60,633 nucleotides of DNA from Duganella sp. sic0402 (GTDB lineage: Bacteria > Pseudomonadota > Gammaproteobacteria > Burkholderiales > Burkholderiaceae_D). Below are positions 53,380 to 60,633 of this stretch, in pieces. How positions within the stretch are numbered: position 1 is the first letter of the stretch; each line of letters starts with the position of its first letter. The translations under genes were made by a program, and so were the position numbers. The stretch covers positions 1 to 60,633 of the forward strand of contig NZ_JAHUWK010000018.1 in NCBI RefSeq assembly GCF_019219065.1, read 5' to 3'. The notes beneath the pieces are model-generated. The model saw nothing but the letters and a program-made list of their open reading frames with translations, searched no databases and was not told the origin of the DNA.

Positions 53380-54350
53380 CAGTAGAATTTCTTCAGGTCC
53401 ATGCCGGCGTACAGCGAGGCGACGTCGCTATAGCCGTTGAACATCAGCGTCTTGCGCTTGCGCGACAGGAAGCCGTCTTCACCGATGCGGCGCTCCGATG
53501 CCTGCGACCAGCGCGGGTGGTCCACGTCCGGATTCACATTCGAGTAGAAGCCGTATTCGCTCGGCGCCGACAAATTCCACGAGGTGCGCGGCTGGTCTTT
53601 CACAAAGCGGATCTTGACGATCGACTTGGCCGACTTGAAGCCATACTTCCACGGCAGCACCATGCGCACCGGCGCGCCGTTCTGGTTGGGCAGCACTTCG
53701 CCATACATGCCGAAGGTCAGCAGCGCCAGCGGATGGTTGGCTTCGTCGATGCGCAGGCCTTCGGTGTATGGCCATTGCAGCACGCGGCTGCCAACGCCCG
53801 GCATCTGCTTCTTGTCGGCCAGCGTGACGAACTCCACGTATTTGGCGTTGCCGGTCGGTTCGACCTTCTTGATGATTTCGGAGAACGAATAGCCTATCCA
53901 TGGGATCACCATCGACCAGCCTTCCACGCAACGCAGCCGGTAGACGCGCTCTTCCAGCGGCGCCAGTTTCAGCAGCGCGTCGAGATCCAGCGTCATCGGC
54001 TTCTTGACCTCGCCTTCGATGGCCACCGTCCACGGACGGGTTTTCAGCGTGCCGGCATACATCGCCGGTTCGCTCTTGTCGGTGCCGAATTCGTAGAAGT
54101 TGTTATAGGTGGATGCGTCTTTGAACGGCGTCTGCTTGTCCATCGCCGAATAGGCCGGATTCAGTTTAGCGGGCAGTTTGACGCCCTGGGCGAAGGCCTC
54201 GCGCTGCGCCATTTCCAGCAGCACCGCGCTGCCAAGCGCGCCCATGGCGATCTGCTTCATGAAGCTGCGGCGCGATTCGTACAGCGCGCGTGGCGTGATT
54301 TCCGAGGAAAACGGCAGGTCGATGCCGTTGGGGCTGCGCTTGATCAGCAT
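53379..54350 (-). CDS. msrP: Protein-methionine-sulfoxide reductase catalytic subunit MsrP
   Basis: A 323-residue sulfite-oxidase-family molybdopterin protein. The Tat signal is ESRRSFMKQIAMGALG. The Mo-ligating Cys is in YRLRCVEGWSMVIPW. It ends with the SRKRKTLMFNGYSDVASLYAGMDL tail typical of MsrP (YedY). It reduces oxidised methionines in periplasmic proteins with MsrQ as electron donor. It is first in the msrPQ pair; the upstream gene ccsB is on the same strand, 69 bases away. Confidence 0.95.
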   Translation of the reverse strand: MLIKRSPNGIDLPFSSEITPRALYESRRSFMKQIAMGALGSAVLLEMAQREAFAQGVKLPAKLNPAYSAMDKQTPFKDASTYNNFYEFGTDKSEPAMYAGTLKTRPWTVAIEGEVKKPMTLDLDALLKLAPLEERVYRLRCVEGWSMVIPWIGYSFSEIIKKVEPTGNAKYVEFVTLADKKQMPGVGSRVLQWPYTEGLRIDEANHPLALLTFGMYGEVLPNQNGAPVRMVLPWKYGFKSAKSIVKIRFVKDQPRTSWNLSAPSEYGFYSNVNPDVDHPRWSQASERRIGEDGFLSRKRKTLMFNGYSDVASLYAGMDLKKFY

Positions 54351-54419
54351 GATGGCTCCGGTAGGTTCGTATGGGGTACACCTTACACGAATCTACCTGA
54401 GCCAGTTTTAAACTTCTGT

Positions 54420-55583
54420 TTACAATTTACCGTAGGAGTGCAAACCGGACAGGAACATATTGACGCCCAGGAAAGCGAAGGTGGTCACCAGCAGGCCCAC
54501 CAGCGCCCACCAGGCCGCCGGACGGCCGCGCAGGCCGGTCATCAGGCGCATGTGCAGCCAGGCTGCGTAGTTCAGCCAGACGATCAGCGCCCAGGTTTCC
54601 TTCGGGTCCCACGACCAGTAGCCGCCCCACGCTTCCGCCGCCCACAGCGCGCCCAGGATGGTGGCGATGGTGAAGAAGGCGAAGCCGGCCGAGATGGCCT
54701 TGTACATCACGTCATCCAGCACCTCTTCCGACGGCAGGCGGTCCTTCAGGTAGCCCGAGGTTTTCAGCAGATAGGCCGCAGCGACCATGGCCGCCAGGGC
54801 AAAGTTGCCATAACCGATAAAGTTGGCCGGGACGTGGATCTTCATCCACCAGCTTTGCAGCGCCGGCAGCAGCGGCTGGATGTCGGCCGCGTTGCGCGAG
54901 GTGGTGTACCACATCAGGAAGGCAATCGCCGCCGAGATCACCAGCAGCACAAACGGGCCCATCTGGCGGGTCGCATAGCGCTGCTCGAAGTACAGGTAGA
55001 ACATCGCGGTGATCAATGAGAACAGGATGAACACTTCGTACAGGTTGGATACCGGAATGTGGCCGACGTCGGCGCCGATCAGGTAGGACTCGAACCAGCG
55101 CACCATCATGCCGGTCCAGCCCAGCACCACGGCGGCCCAGCTGAGCTTGGTGCCCAGGCTGGACGCCGATTCCGAGCGGCCGACAAAGCCGATCCAGTAG
55201 AACACGGTGGAGATGACGAACATCACGCTCATCCACAGCACCGCCGACTGGCTGGACAGCATCATGCGCAGCCAGAATTTCTGCGTGCCGTTGTCCAGCT
55301 GGCCGTTGTACATGGAGATCGCCCACAGCGACAGCAGCGCGATCAGCGGCATCAGCCAGCGCACCGGCTTCCAGTGCCAGCCCAGCGCGGCGAAGGTGGG
55401 TGCGCTCAGCAGCAGGATGGCCTGCTCGTAGATGTCCATGTGGTGGCCATAGCGGTTCAGGCCAAAGATCGCGCCGGCCAGCAGGGCCAGGGCGAACAGC
55501 CAGTCGACCACCGTCAGGCGCTTGAAGTAACCGGGCGCCTGCTGGTAAGTCTGCGTGGCTTGCTGGGATTGGGTCAGTTCCAT
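54420..55583 (-). CDS. ccsB: Cytochrome c biogenesis protein CcsB/ResC (system II, CcsA-type)
   Basis: A 387-residue integral-membrane protein with about eight to ten helices. The tryptophan-rich heme-handling motif is WGGYWSWDPKETWALIVWL, near the C-terminus. Conserved His residues flank it. With ResB it exports heme and attaches it to apocytochromes c. It follows resB by 13 bases. Confidence 0.93.
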   Translation of the reverse strand: MELTQSQQATQTYQQAPGYFKRLTVVDWLFALALLAGAIFGLNRYGHHMDIYEQAILLLSAPTFAALGWHWKPVRWLMPLIALLSLWAISMYNGQLDNGTQKFWLRMMLSSQSAVLWMSVMFVISTVFYWIGFVGRSESASSLGTKLSWAAVVLGWTGMMVRWFESYLIGADVGHIPVSNLYEVFILFSLITAMFYLYFEQRYATRQMGPFVLLVISAAIAFLMWYTTSRNAADIQPLLPALQSWWMKIHVPANFIGYGNFALAAMVAAAYLLKTSGYLKDRLPSEEVLDDVMYKAISAGFAFFTIATILGALWAAEAWGGYWSWDPKETWALIVWLNYAAWLHMRLMTGLRGRPAAWWALVGLLVTTFAFLGVNMFLSGLHSYGKL

Positions 55584-55596
55584 TCGTTTCTCCTGC

Positions 55597-57693
55597 TTAG
55601 GCTGCCGATTGTGGCAGCTTTTCCTTCAGTGTTTCAAATTCTTTCTCGAAGTCCAGCGTCTTGCGCTGGGTGCTCATGGCCATCAGCGCCTCGGCGCCGT
55701 TGCCGCCGGCGTCGTCCTTCAGCCAGATCCACAGGCGCCGCTCGCGGATGTAGAACATGGAGAACACGCCCAGCACCAGGAACAGGCAGCCAAGATATAC
55801 CACGTTCTTGCCCGGCGAGCGGGTAATCTGGAAGACCGATGCCTTGATTTCGGTAAATTCATCCAGCTGCAAATACACCGGCGCGCCGTACAGCGACACA
55901 TCCGACAGCGCGTTGGTGGCCAGTTGCAGGAAGCGCGCGTGCTGCTCGTCCTCGCTGACCGGTGCCAGGCCTTCCTTGGCGCGGGCAATCTGCCACAGGT
56001 CCCACAGGCTGCCGTTAAGGATTTTCATGAAGGCGTCGATGGTCTTGTCGCGCGCCTCTTCCGGCACATTGCCAAGGAATTGCGAGACGGCCATGAAGCC
56101 GCCGACTTTCTGGTTGCCGGCGAAGATGGTCAGCGTCTTGTCGGCCGAGGCCTGTAGCGTCTCACGCATGCTGCCCTTGCTGCCATCCTGGGTGGCGCGC
56201 TCGGCGTAGCGCTGGGCGGCGGCGGCGCGCAGTTCCGGATTTTGCAGCGCAGCACGCAAGCGCATCCACTCAGTCAGGCCATGGGCGTCGTCCGCCGGGA
56301 TGCGCAGGTAGCTGAAATTGTCCGCCGGATTGGTGCGCATGCCGGCCAGGAATACAGTGGCGCCGTCGATGGTCACCGGCTGCATGTAGTTGTTGAATTC
56401 GCGCGCCTGGCCAGTCTTGTCGCGCAGCTTGTAGCTGACGCTCGGGCCGATGTTTTTCAGGTCCTTGTTGACCGCGTTCTTGCCGGCCGAGCCAGTGTGC
56501 TTGTCCAGGCTCTGCGCCAGCTCTTCCTGTAGCGAGCGGCCTTTCTTGACGGCGCGCGGATCATCGGTGGCGCCGATGTTTTCCACGTTGAACGGGCGGA
56601 AGCCCGACCATTCCACCGTGTACTCGTCGTTCAGCTTGGTCGCGCCGCCAACTTCACCATCCATGCCAAAGCGCTTGGCTTCGCCGCCCATCATGGCGTA
56701 GCCGTTCAGCTTCAGCTTGGAGCCGCCGTCTTCAAAGCTGGACTGGTAAATCGCCAGGCCGCTGAAGATCAGCGGCTTGTTGACTTCGATGGTGGCTTTG
56801 ACCGTCTCGCCGGTGGCGTTGTTGCGTACTTCGACATCGCTGGCATACAGCTTGGGCATGCCGGTGCTGTAGAAGTCGATGGTGAATTTTTTCAGGTCGA
56901 TGGTGATCGGCAGTTCCTGGATCAGCACGCCGTCCGGGCGGGTCAGGATGGCGGTATTGCTGTTCTGCCCTTCCGGAATCATGGTGTTGCCACGGAAAGT
57001 GGGATTGCTGACGCTGAGGCGGTGCTGCGGCGGTACTTGCGAAATCAGGCCGCTGCCCTTGAATGGCGTCTTGCCGAGGAACCATTCCTGCAGGCGGATC
57101 GGCACGTCCGAGTCCAGCAGGCCGCCGATGCAGATAATCACAATCGACGCGTGGGCGAAGATATAGCCGAATTTATTGGCGCCGCCGCGCTTGGCGGCAA
57201 CCAGCGTGCCGTGCTCTTTCTCCACCAGCTTGACCTGGTAGCCGGCGTCCTTCAGCCGGGCGGCGCTCTGCTGCGCCAGCGCCGCGCGCGACAGCGGCGC
57301 GCGCCACTGCATCTTGTGGTGGAAATTCAGCAGAGATTGCTCGCGCACGTTTTCACGCCAGCTGCGCATATCCTTCAGCATCTTGGGCGCATTGCGGATG
57401 ATGCACAGCGTAGTGGAAATCACCAGCGCCGCCATCAGCAGCAGGAACCACCAGGCCGAGTAGACGGTGTACAGGCCGACCTTGCGGAACACCTCGTACC
57501 AGAACGGGCCGAACTGGTTCAGATAGTTGGACGAAGCCTCGCCCTGCTTCATCACCGTGCCGATCACGGCGGCAATGGCGATCATCGCCAGCAGCGCGAT
57601 GGCGAAACGCATGGAGGAAATCAGTTCAACGATTTCACCAACGATGGGGCGGCGGGTTTTCAGCTGGATGCCGGTGGTGCTGGGGCTACTCAT
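55597..57693 (-). CDS. resB: Cytochrome c biogenesis protein ResB (system II)
   Basis: A 698-residue protein. Several membrane helices lie in the first ~200 residues, starting with RPIVGEIVELISSMRFAIALL. The periplasmic ResB domain (PPQHRLSVSNPTF... ELPITIDLKKFTIDFYSTGMP ... VNKPLIFSGLAIYQSSFEDGG) is next. A C-terminal helix (NVVYLGCLFLVLGVFSMFYI) ends it. With CcsB it forms the system II synthetase for c-type cytochromes. It is downstream of a cytochrome c4 gene on the same strand, a fitting partner, though a terminator lies between. Confidence 0.93.
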   Translation of the reverse strand: MSSPSTTGIQLKTRRPIVGEIVELISSMRFAIALLAMIAIAAVIGTVMKQGEASSNYLNQFGPFWYEVFRKVGLYTVYSAWWFLLLMAALVISTTLCIIRNAPKMLKDMRSWRENVREQSLLNFHHKMQWRAPLSRAALAQQSAARLKDAGYQVKLVEKEHGTLVAAKRGGANKFGYIFAHASIVIICIGGLLDSDVPIRLQEWFLGKTPFKGSGLISQVPPQHRLSVSNPTFRGNTMIPEGQNSNTAILTRPDGVLIQELPITIDLKKFTIDFYSTGMPKLYASDVEVRNNATGETVKATIEVNKPLIFSGLAIYQSSFEDGGSKLKLNGYAMMGGEAKRFGMDGEVGGATKLNDEYTVEWSGFRPFNVENIGATDDPRAVKKGRSLQEELAQSLDKHTGSAGKNAVNKDLKNIGPSVSYKLRDKTGQAREFNNYMQPVTIDGATVFLAGMRTNPADNFSYLRIPADDAHGLTEWMRLRAALQNPELRAAAAQRYAERATQDGSKGSMRETLQASADKTLTIFAGNQKVGGFMAVSQFLGNVPEEARDKTIDAFMKILNGSLWDLWQIARAKEGLAPVSEDEQHARFLQLATNALSDVSLYGAPVYLQLDEFTEIKASVFQITRSPGKNVVYLGCLFLVLGVFSMFYIRERRLWIWLKDDAGGNGAEALMAMSTQRKTLDFEKEFETLKEKLPQSAA

Positions 57694-57740
57694 GCGGGTT
57701 CAGATTCTTTAATGAAGAGGTTGGGCGGCAGGATACCAAG

Positions 57741-57770
57741 AAAAAGGGCAGCTTGCTCACGCAGCCGCCC
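57741..57770 (-). terminator. Terminator of the cytochrome c4 gene
   Basis: On the minus strand GGGCGGCT / AGCTGCCC (one G-T pair, nine-base loop) is followed by five T. It is 58 bases after the stop of the cytochrome gene and upstream of resB. Confidence 0.75.
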
Positions 57771-57827
57771 CATTCTTTTGGCCTATTTTTGCCTGTGCCG
57801 CATGCGGACGATGCGGTTTGATCAACT

Positions 57828-58496
57828 TTATTTCAGGCCTGCTACGTAATCCGCGACCGCCTTCATCTCTTCATCCGACATGCGCTTGGAGATCGGGGCC
57901 ATTTCCACGCTCTTGCGGGCGCCCGACTTGAACAGCCCCAGCTGCGCAATGGTGTAGTCCTGATGCTGGCCAGACAGGCGCGGATACTGGACCGGGATGC
58001 CGTTGCCGGTCGCGCCATGACAGCTGGCGCAGGCTGGCACGCTCTTCTCGGCGATGCCGCCGCGATAGATCTTCTTGCCCAGTTCAATGATGTCCTTGTT
58101 CTTGGCGGCGCCAGGATTCTGCTTCTGGCTCACCAGCCAGGCGGCGACGTTGTGCTTGTCTTCATCGCTGAGCATGGTGGCAAAGGTGGTCATCACCGGC
58201 TGGTTGCGATCGGCGGTGGTAAAGTTCACCAGTTGCTTGTACAGATAGCCTTCATGCTGGCCGGCCAGCTTGGGATTGACGCTGATGGTGGAATTGCCGC
58301 CGGCGCCGTGGCAGGACGCGCATGCCGGCAAGCCACGGGCAGCGTCGCCATCGGTGTACAGGGCGGCGCCTTTGGCTGGATCGATTTTCGGCGTGGCAGG
58401 TTGGGCGGGCTTCTTGTCTTCGGCGGAGGCGGTGGCCGTTACGGCCAGCAAGGCGACGAGCAAGGATTTAACAAGCGGTGAAAACACACTATTCAT
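57828..58496 (-). CDS. Diheme cytochrome c4
   Basis: A 222-residue protein with a signal peptide (about residues 1-25). Two c-type domains carry CASCH at residues 59-63 and 156-160, each with a downstream Met ligand candidate. It is a periplasmic electron carrier to terminal oxidases. It begins upstream of resB-ccsB on the same strand, so apocytochrome and maturation genes are neighbours. It diverges from engB over a 150-base gap. Confidence 0.93.
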   Translation of the reverse strand: MNSVFSPLVKSLLVALLAVTATASAEDKKPAQPATPKIDPAKGAALYTDGDAARGLPACASCHGAGGNSTISVNPKLAGQHEGYLYKQLVNFTTADRNQPVMTTFATMLSDEDKHNVAAWLVSQKQNPGAAKNKDIIELGKKIYRGGIAEKSVPACASCHGATGNGIPVQYPRLSGQHQDYTIAQLGLFKSGARKSVEMAPISKRMSDEEMKAVADYVAGLK

Positions 58497-58586
58497 TCAA
58501 GCACCCTTGGAGGAGTCTAAAAAGTTTTTAAACCGAGAGTGCCACCGCAGCACTAAAACGTGCTAGGAAGCACTAGGTAACTACTC

Positions 58587-58596
58587 ATTGTACAAT
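58587..58596. promoter_or_regulatory. Symmetric -10-like element between cytochrome c4 and engB
   Basis: ATTGTACAAT is its own reverse complement, so TACAAT, a good -10 hexamer, reads on both strands. It is 51 bases before engB and 91 bases before the cytochrome gene. The 5-bp hairpin GTGCT/AGCAC (58560-58573) is next to it. -35 elements are weak on both sides. Confidence 0.35.
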
Positions 58597-58646
58597 AGCT
58601 TAAAAAAATACCTGCCTTAACGTGTTGCTTTTTCCCCCACTCCCCC

Positions 58647-59369
58647 ATGTCTAAACTCTGGCAAGCCCGCTTCTTTACTACTGTTAACCAGCTTCGCGAC
58701 CTCCCCGACACCCAGGTGCCGGAGATCGCTTTTGCGGGCCGTTCCAATGCCGGCAAATCGACCGCCATTAACATTTTATGCAACCAAAAGGGGTTGGCCT
58801 TTGCGTCCAAAACGCCTGGCCGCACCCAGCATATCAACTTTTTCTCGATTGGTGGGGCCCATGTTGCCCAGCACCGCAAAGATCCGACCATCGTCGATGA
58901 AATCCAGGCCCTGCTGGTCGACCTGCCCGGCTATGGCTACGCCGAAGTCTCCGGCTCGGCCAAGCTGCACTGGCAGCGCCTGCTGGGCGACTATGTGCAG
59001 CGCCGCGACCAGCTGGCGGCACTGGTGCTGATCATGGATTCGCGTCGTCCGTTCACCGAGCTGGACGTGCAAATGCTGGAGTGGTTTGCCCCCACCGGCA
59101 AGCCTATTCATTGCATTTTGACGAAAGTTGATAAACTAAACAGGAACGAGTCCGTCAACGTGCTGCGCCAGGCCCAAGCCAAGCTGGACAGCTACGTGGA
59201 CGAGGACGGCGAAGGCTTCCCCTTCACCGTGCAACTGTTCTCCGCGCTCAAGCGCGTCGGTATCGACGAAGCCAACGACAAGATTCTGGAATTGTTCGGC
59301 CTGTCAGATGACGGCGCCGAGGCGGCGGAGGCGCCCACCCCTGAGTTAGGAAGTGATAGCAATGAGTAA
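58647..59369 (+). CDS. engB: Ribosome biogenesis GTPase YihA/YsxC (EngB)
   Basis: A 240-residue GTPase. G1 is GRSNAGKST (31-39). G2 lies in TPGRTQHINFF, G3 is DLPGYGYA, G4 is TKVDKLNRNE. It takes part in large-subunit maturation. The C-terminal tail is acidic and low-complexity. Its TAA overlaps hemB by eight bases. No Shine-Dalgarno is visible before the ATG (run of C); a leaderless or atypical start is possible. Confidence 0.95.
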   Translation: MSKLWQARFFTTVNQLRDLPDTQVPEIAFAGRSNAGKSTAINILCNQKGLAFASKTPGRTQHINFFSIGGAHVAQHRKDPTIVDEIQALLVDLPGYGYAEVSGSAKLHWQRLLGDYVQRRDQLAALVLIMDSRRPFTELDVQMLEWFAPTGKPIHCILTKVDKLNRNESVNVLRQAQAKLDSYVDEDGEGFPFTVQLFSALKRVGIDEANDKILELFGLSDDGAEAAEAPTPELGSDSNE

Positions 59370-60363
59370 AGTTTCTGCCCAATTCCCCGCCATCCGCATG
59401 CGCCGCATGCGCCGTGATCCCTTCTCCCGCGCGCTGATGCGCGAGAACGTGGTGACGGCGGCGGACCTGATCTACCCGGTGTTCATCCTGGAAGGCACGC
59501 ACCAGCGCGAGGCGGTGGCGTCGATGCCTGGCGTCGAGCGCGTGTCGGTCGACCTGCTGCTGAAGGTGGCCGAAGAATGCGTGTCGCTGGGCATCCCGGT
59601 GCTGGCGCTGTTCCCGGTGATTGATGTATCGAAGAAAACCGCCGATGGCGTGGAAGCCACCAATCCGGATGGCCTGGTGCCCCGCGCGGTGCGTGCGCTG
59701 AAGCAGGCCTTCCCGGAACTCGGCATCCTGACCGACATCGCGCTGGACCCGTACACCAGCCACGGCCAGGACGGCCTGATCGATGACAACGGCTATGTCA
59801 TCAACGACATCACCACCGACATGCTGGTGCGCCAGGCGCTGTGCCATGCGGAAGCCGGCGTGGACGTGGTGGCGCCGTCGGACATGATGGATGGCCGCAT
59901 CGGCGCGATCCGTGAGGCGCTGGAAGCCGCTGGCCACATCCACACCCGCATCATGGCCTACTCGGCGAAATATGCGTCAGCCTTCTACGGCCCGTTCCGC
60001 GACGCGGTCGGCTCGGCCGCCAATCTCGGCAAGGGCGACAAAAACCAGTACCAGATGGACCCGGCAAACAGCAACGAAGCGCTGCGCGAAGTTGGCCTGG
60101 ACCTGGCCGAAGGCGCCGACATGGTGATGGTCAAGCCGGGCATGCCCTACCTGGACATCGTGCGCCGCGTGAAAGATGAGTTCAAGGTGCCGACATTTGC
60201 CTACCAGGTCAGCGGCGAATACGCGATGATCAAGGCGGCCGCGCAAAACGGCTGGCTGGACCACGACAAAGTGATGATGGAATCGATGCTGGCCTTCAAG
60301 CGCGCCGGCGCCGACGGTGTGCTGACCTACTTCGCGCTGGACATCGCCCGCAAGCTCAAATAA
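59362..60363 (+). CDS. hemB: Porphobilinogen synthase (delta-aminolevulinic acid dehydratase)
   Basis: A 333-residue class I enzyme. Two active-site lysines lie in MAYSAKYASAFYGPFRDA and MVKPGMPYLD. The metal/allosteric region is in EGTHQREAVASMPGV, with DIALDPYTSHGQDG. It joins two 5-aminolevulinate molecules to porphobilinogen for heme, consistent with nearby cytochrome genes. ATG 59362 has AGGAAG about eight bases before it and overlaps the engB stop; the three earlier codons are not needed. A palindromic repeat begins four bases after its stop. Confidence 0.97.
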   Translation: MSKVSAQFPAIRMRRMRRDPFSRALMRENVVTAADLIYPVFILEGTHQREAVASMPGVERVSVDLLLKVAEECVSLGIPVLALFPVIDVSKKTADGVEATNPDGLVPRAVRALKQAFPELGILTDIALDPYTSHGQDGLIDDNGYVINDITTDMLVRQALCHAEAGVDVVAPSDMMDGRIGAIREALEAAGHIHTRIMAYSAKYASAFYGPFRDAVGSAANLGKGDKNQYQMDPANSNEALREVGLDLAEGADMVMVKPGMPYLDIVRRVKDEFKVPTFAYQVSGEYAMIKAAAQNGWLDHDKVMMESMLAFKRAGADGVLTYFALDIARKLK

Positions 60364-60367
60364 ACCT

Positions 60368-60439
60368 CGGGGTCAGTTCCGCCAAACGTACACGGGCTCG
60401 ACTGCGTAGCAGTTGAGCCCGTGTACGTTTGGCGGAACT
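60368..60439. repeat. Palindromic repeat, copy 3, with an enlarged loop and a truncated right arm
   Basis: The arms 60375-60405 and 60409-60439 form a 31-bp stem with one G-T pair and loop GTA. The inner part (GGGCTC / GAGCCC plus GACTGC / GCAGTT) enlarges the copies at 24323 and 52722. The left arm starts CGGGGTCAGTTCCGCC, but the right arm stops at GGCGGAACT; the expected GACCCCG is missing and unrelated sequence begins at 60440. This looks like an insertion into the arm. Confidence 0.92.
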
Positions 60440-60629
60440 CGTATATTGAGCATACCGCCCCATCATCGGATAAAGTGGTAGAGGCGGCCAGGCAGGGTGA
60501 TGCCGGTCGGAATTTGGGCCATTGAGCCCGTGGGTCAGATTGGTACCCCTGCCTGTTTCATTTTATAAGTCCGAACGGTATCTTGGGCTATTGCCTCGCG
60601 CATAAGCCCGCATACGAGAAAGGTCAAAA
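60440..60629 (+). ncRNA. Candidate IS110-type bridge RNA
   Basis: Three domains are visible. (1) A 5' hairpin: CCGCC (60455-60459) / GGCGG (60483-60487). (2) A target-binding domain: outer stem CAGGCAGGG (60489-60497) / CCCTGCCTG (60547-60555), inner stem TGCC / GGTA, apical stem GGGC (60516-60519) / GCCC (60526-60529). Its left loop strand has CGGAATT (60508-60514), equal at 6 of 7 to CGGAACT at the insertion point. Its right strand has GGGTCAG (60532-60538), the complement of CTGACCC in the uninterrupted arm. (3) A donor-binding domain: apical stem GGGCT (60585-60589) / AGCCC (60605-60609), left strand GGTATCT (60577-60583), right strand ATACGAG (60612-60618), the complement of CTCGTAT at 60438-60444. 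Known bridge RNAs have this order. Transcript ends are not determined; an outer stem CATTTT / AAAATG would reach the ATG. Confidence 0.6.
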
Positions 60630-60633
60630 ATGG
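60630..60633 (+). CDS. Start of a gene running off the window (expected IS110 recombinase)
   Basis: Only ATGG is present, with AAAGG six bases upstream of the ATG. The product cannot be read here. From the upstream noncoding structure it should be a DEDD/serine (RuvC-like plus Tnp) IS110 recombinase. Confidence 0.35.

Larger units (their letters stand above)
60440..60633 (+). mobile_element. Left end of a probable IS110-family (IS621-like) insertion sequence
   Basis: Sequence unrelated to the repeat begins inside its right arm, directly after the dinucleotide CT (60438-60439), the core used by IS621. About 190 noncoding bases follow, then GAAAGG (60618-60623) and ATG 60630. IS110-group elements carry just such a left noncoding region, transcribed as a bridge RNA, before the recombinase. 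The folding and guide matches are given in the ncRNA entry. The recombinase and right end are not in the window, so the family call rests on the noncoding end alone. Confidence 0.62.

Noticed and set aside
24323..60439. Palindromes as integron attC sites or CRISPR repeats
   Set aside because: No integrase or cas gene, no cassette array or spacers, and copies are 8-28 kb apart in housekeeping DNA.
60489..60555. 60489-60555 stem as a plain terminator
   Set aside because: No T-run after the stem (GTTTCATTTT is interrupted), and the loop strands match the insertion target on both sides of the core.

Overview
This 60.6 kb window is a stretch of chromosome from a GC-rich betaproteobacterium. The best fit is Burkholderiales, family Oxalobacteraceae (Massilia/Duganella/Janthinobacterium-like). 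This rests on protein families and gene order: kdsD-kdsC-lptC-lptA-lptB-rpoN-hpf, lolB-ispE-tRNA-Gln-prs-rplY-pth, mutM-dynamin-mutY, pilMNOPQ next to aroK/aroB, and resB-ccsB cytochrome c maturation. I cannot name a species from sequence reading alone. Coding density is very high, and many neighbouring genes overlap by 1-8 bases.

Layout. 1-6 kb: rapZ meets a TonB receptor / PL5 alginate lyase / hydroxyisobutyryl-CoA hydrolase-like cluster on the opposite strand. 6-11.6 kb: the LPS transport and Kdo synthesis operon with rpoN and hpf. 11.6-24.3 kb: a mixed region with a CPA2 antiporter, a yellow/MRJP-like secreted protein, a diguanylate cyclase, a MOSC protein, a NYN-LOTUS protein, ychF, a thioesterase with a membrane-bound AraC-type regulator, an NTF2/DJ-1 fusion and a DUF885 protease-like protein. 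24.4-31.6 kb: M20 amidohydrolase, pth, rplY, prs, tRNA-Gln, ispE, lolB and a TPR lipoprotein. 31.7-37.1 kb: mutM, a dynamin-like GTPase, mutY, a small coiled-coil membrane protein and a dGTPase. 37.1-46 kb: a fused aroK-aroB gene, an Ig-like lipoprotein with calcium-loop motifs, and pilQPONM. 46-60.4 kb: PBP1A, an O-acyltransferase, cyaY, lptM, lysA, msrQ/msrP, ccsB/resB, cytochrome c4, engB and hemB. Almost all of this is housekeeping envelope, translation, DNA repair and respiratory maturation.

The unusual part is a family of long palindromes plus a mobile element. Three copies of a roughly 60-base, near-perfect palindrome follow the stop codons of the DUF885 gene, lysA and hemB. Between copies the two arms change together, so pairing is conserved. 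The third copy is interrupted inside its right arm at position 60439/60440. What follows looks like the left end of an IS110-family (IS621-like) insertion sequence: about 190 noncoding bases, then a ribosome-binding site and an ATG at 60630. Those 190 bases fold on paper into a 5' hairpin and two internal-loop domains, as in IS110 bridge RNAs. The first loop carries CGGAATT and GGGTCAG, which fit the two sides of the interrupted target (CGGAA-CT-GACCC). The second carries ATACGAG, the exact complement of the element's own left terminus read with the core dinucleotide (CTCGTAT). The recombinase and the far end lie outside the window, so this is a strong inference rather than a proven element.
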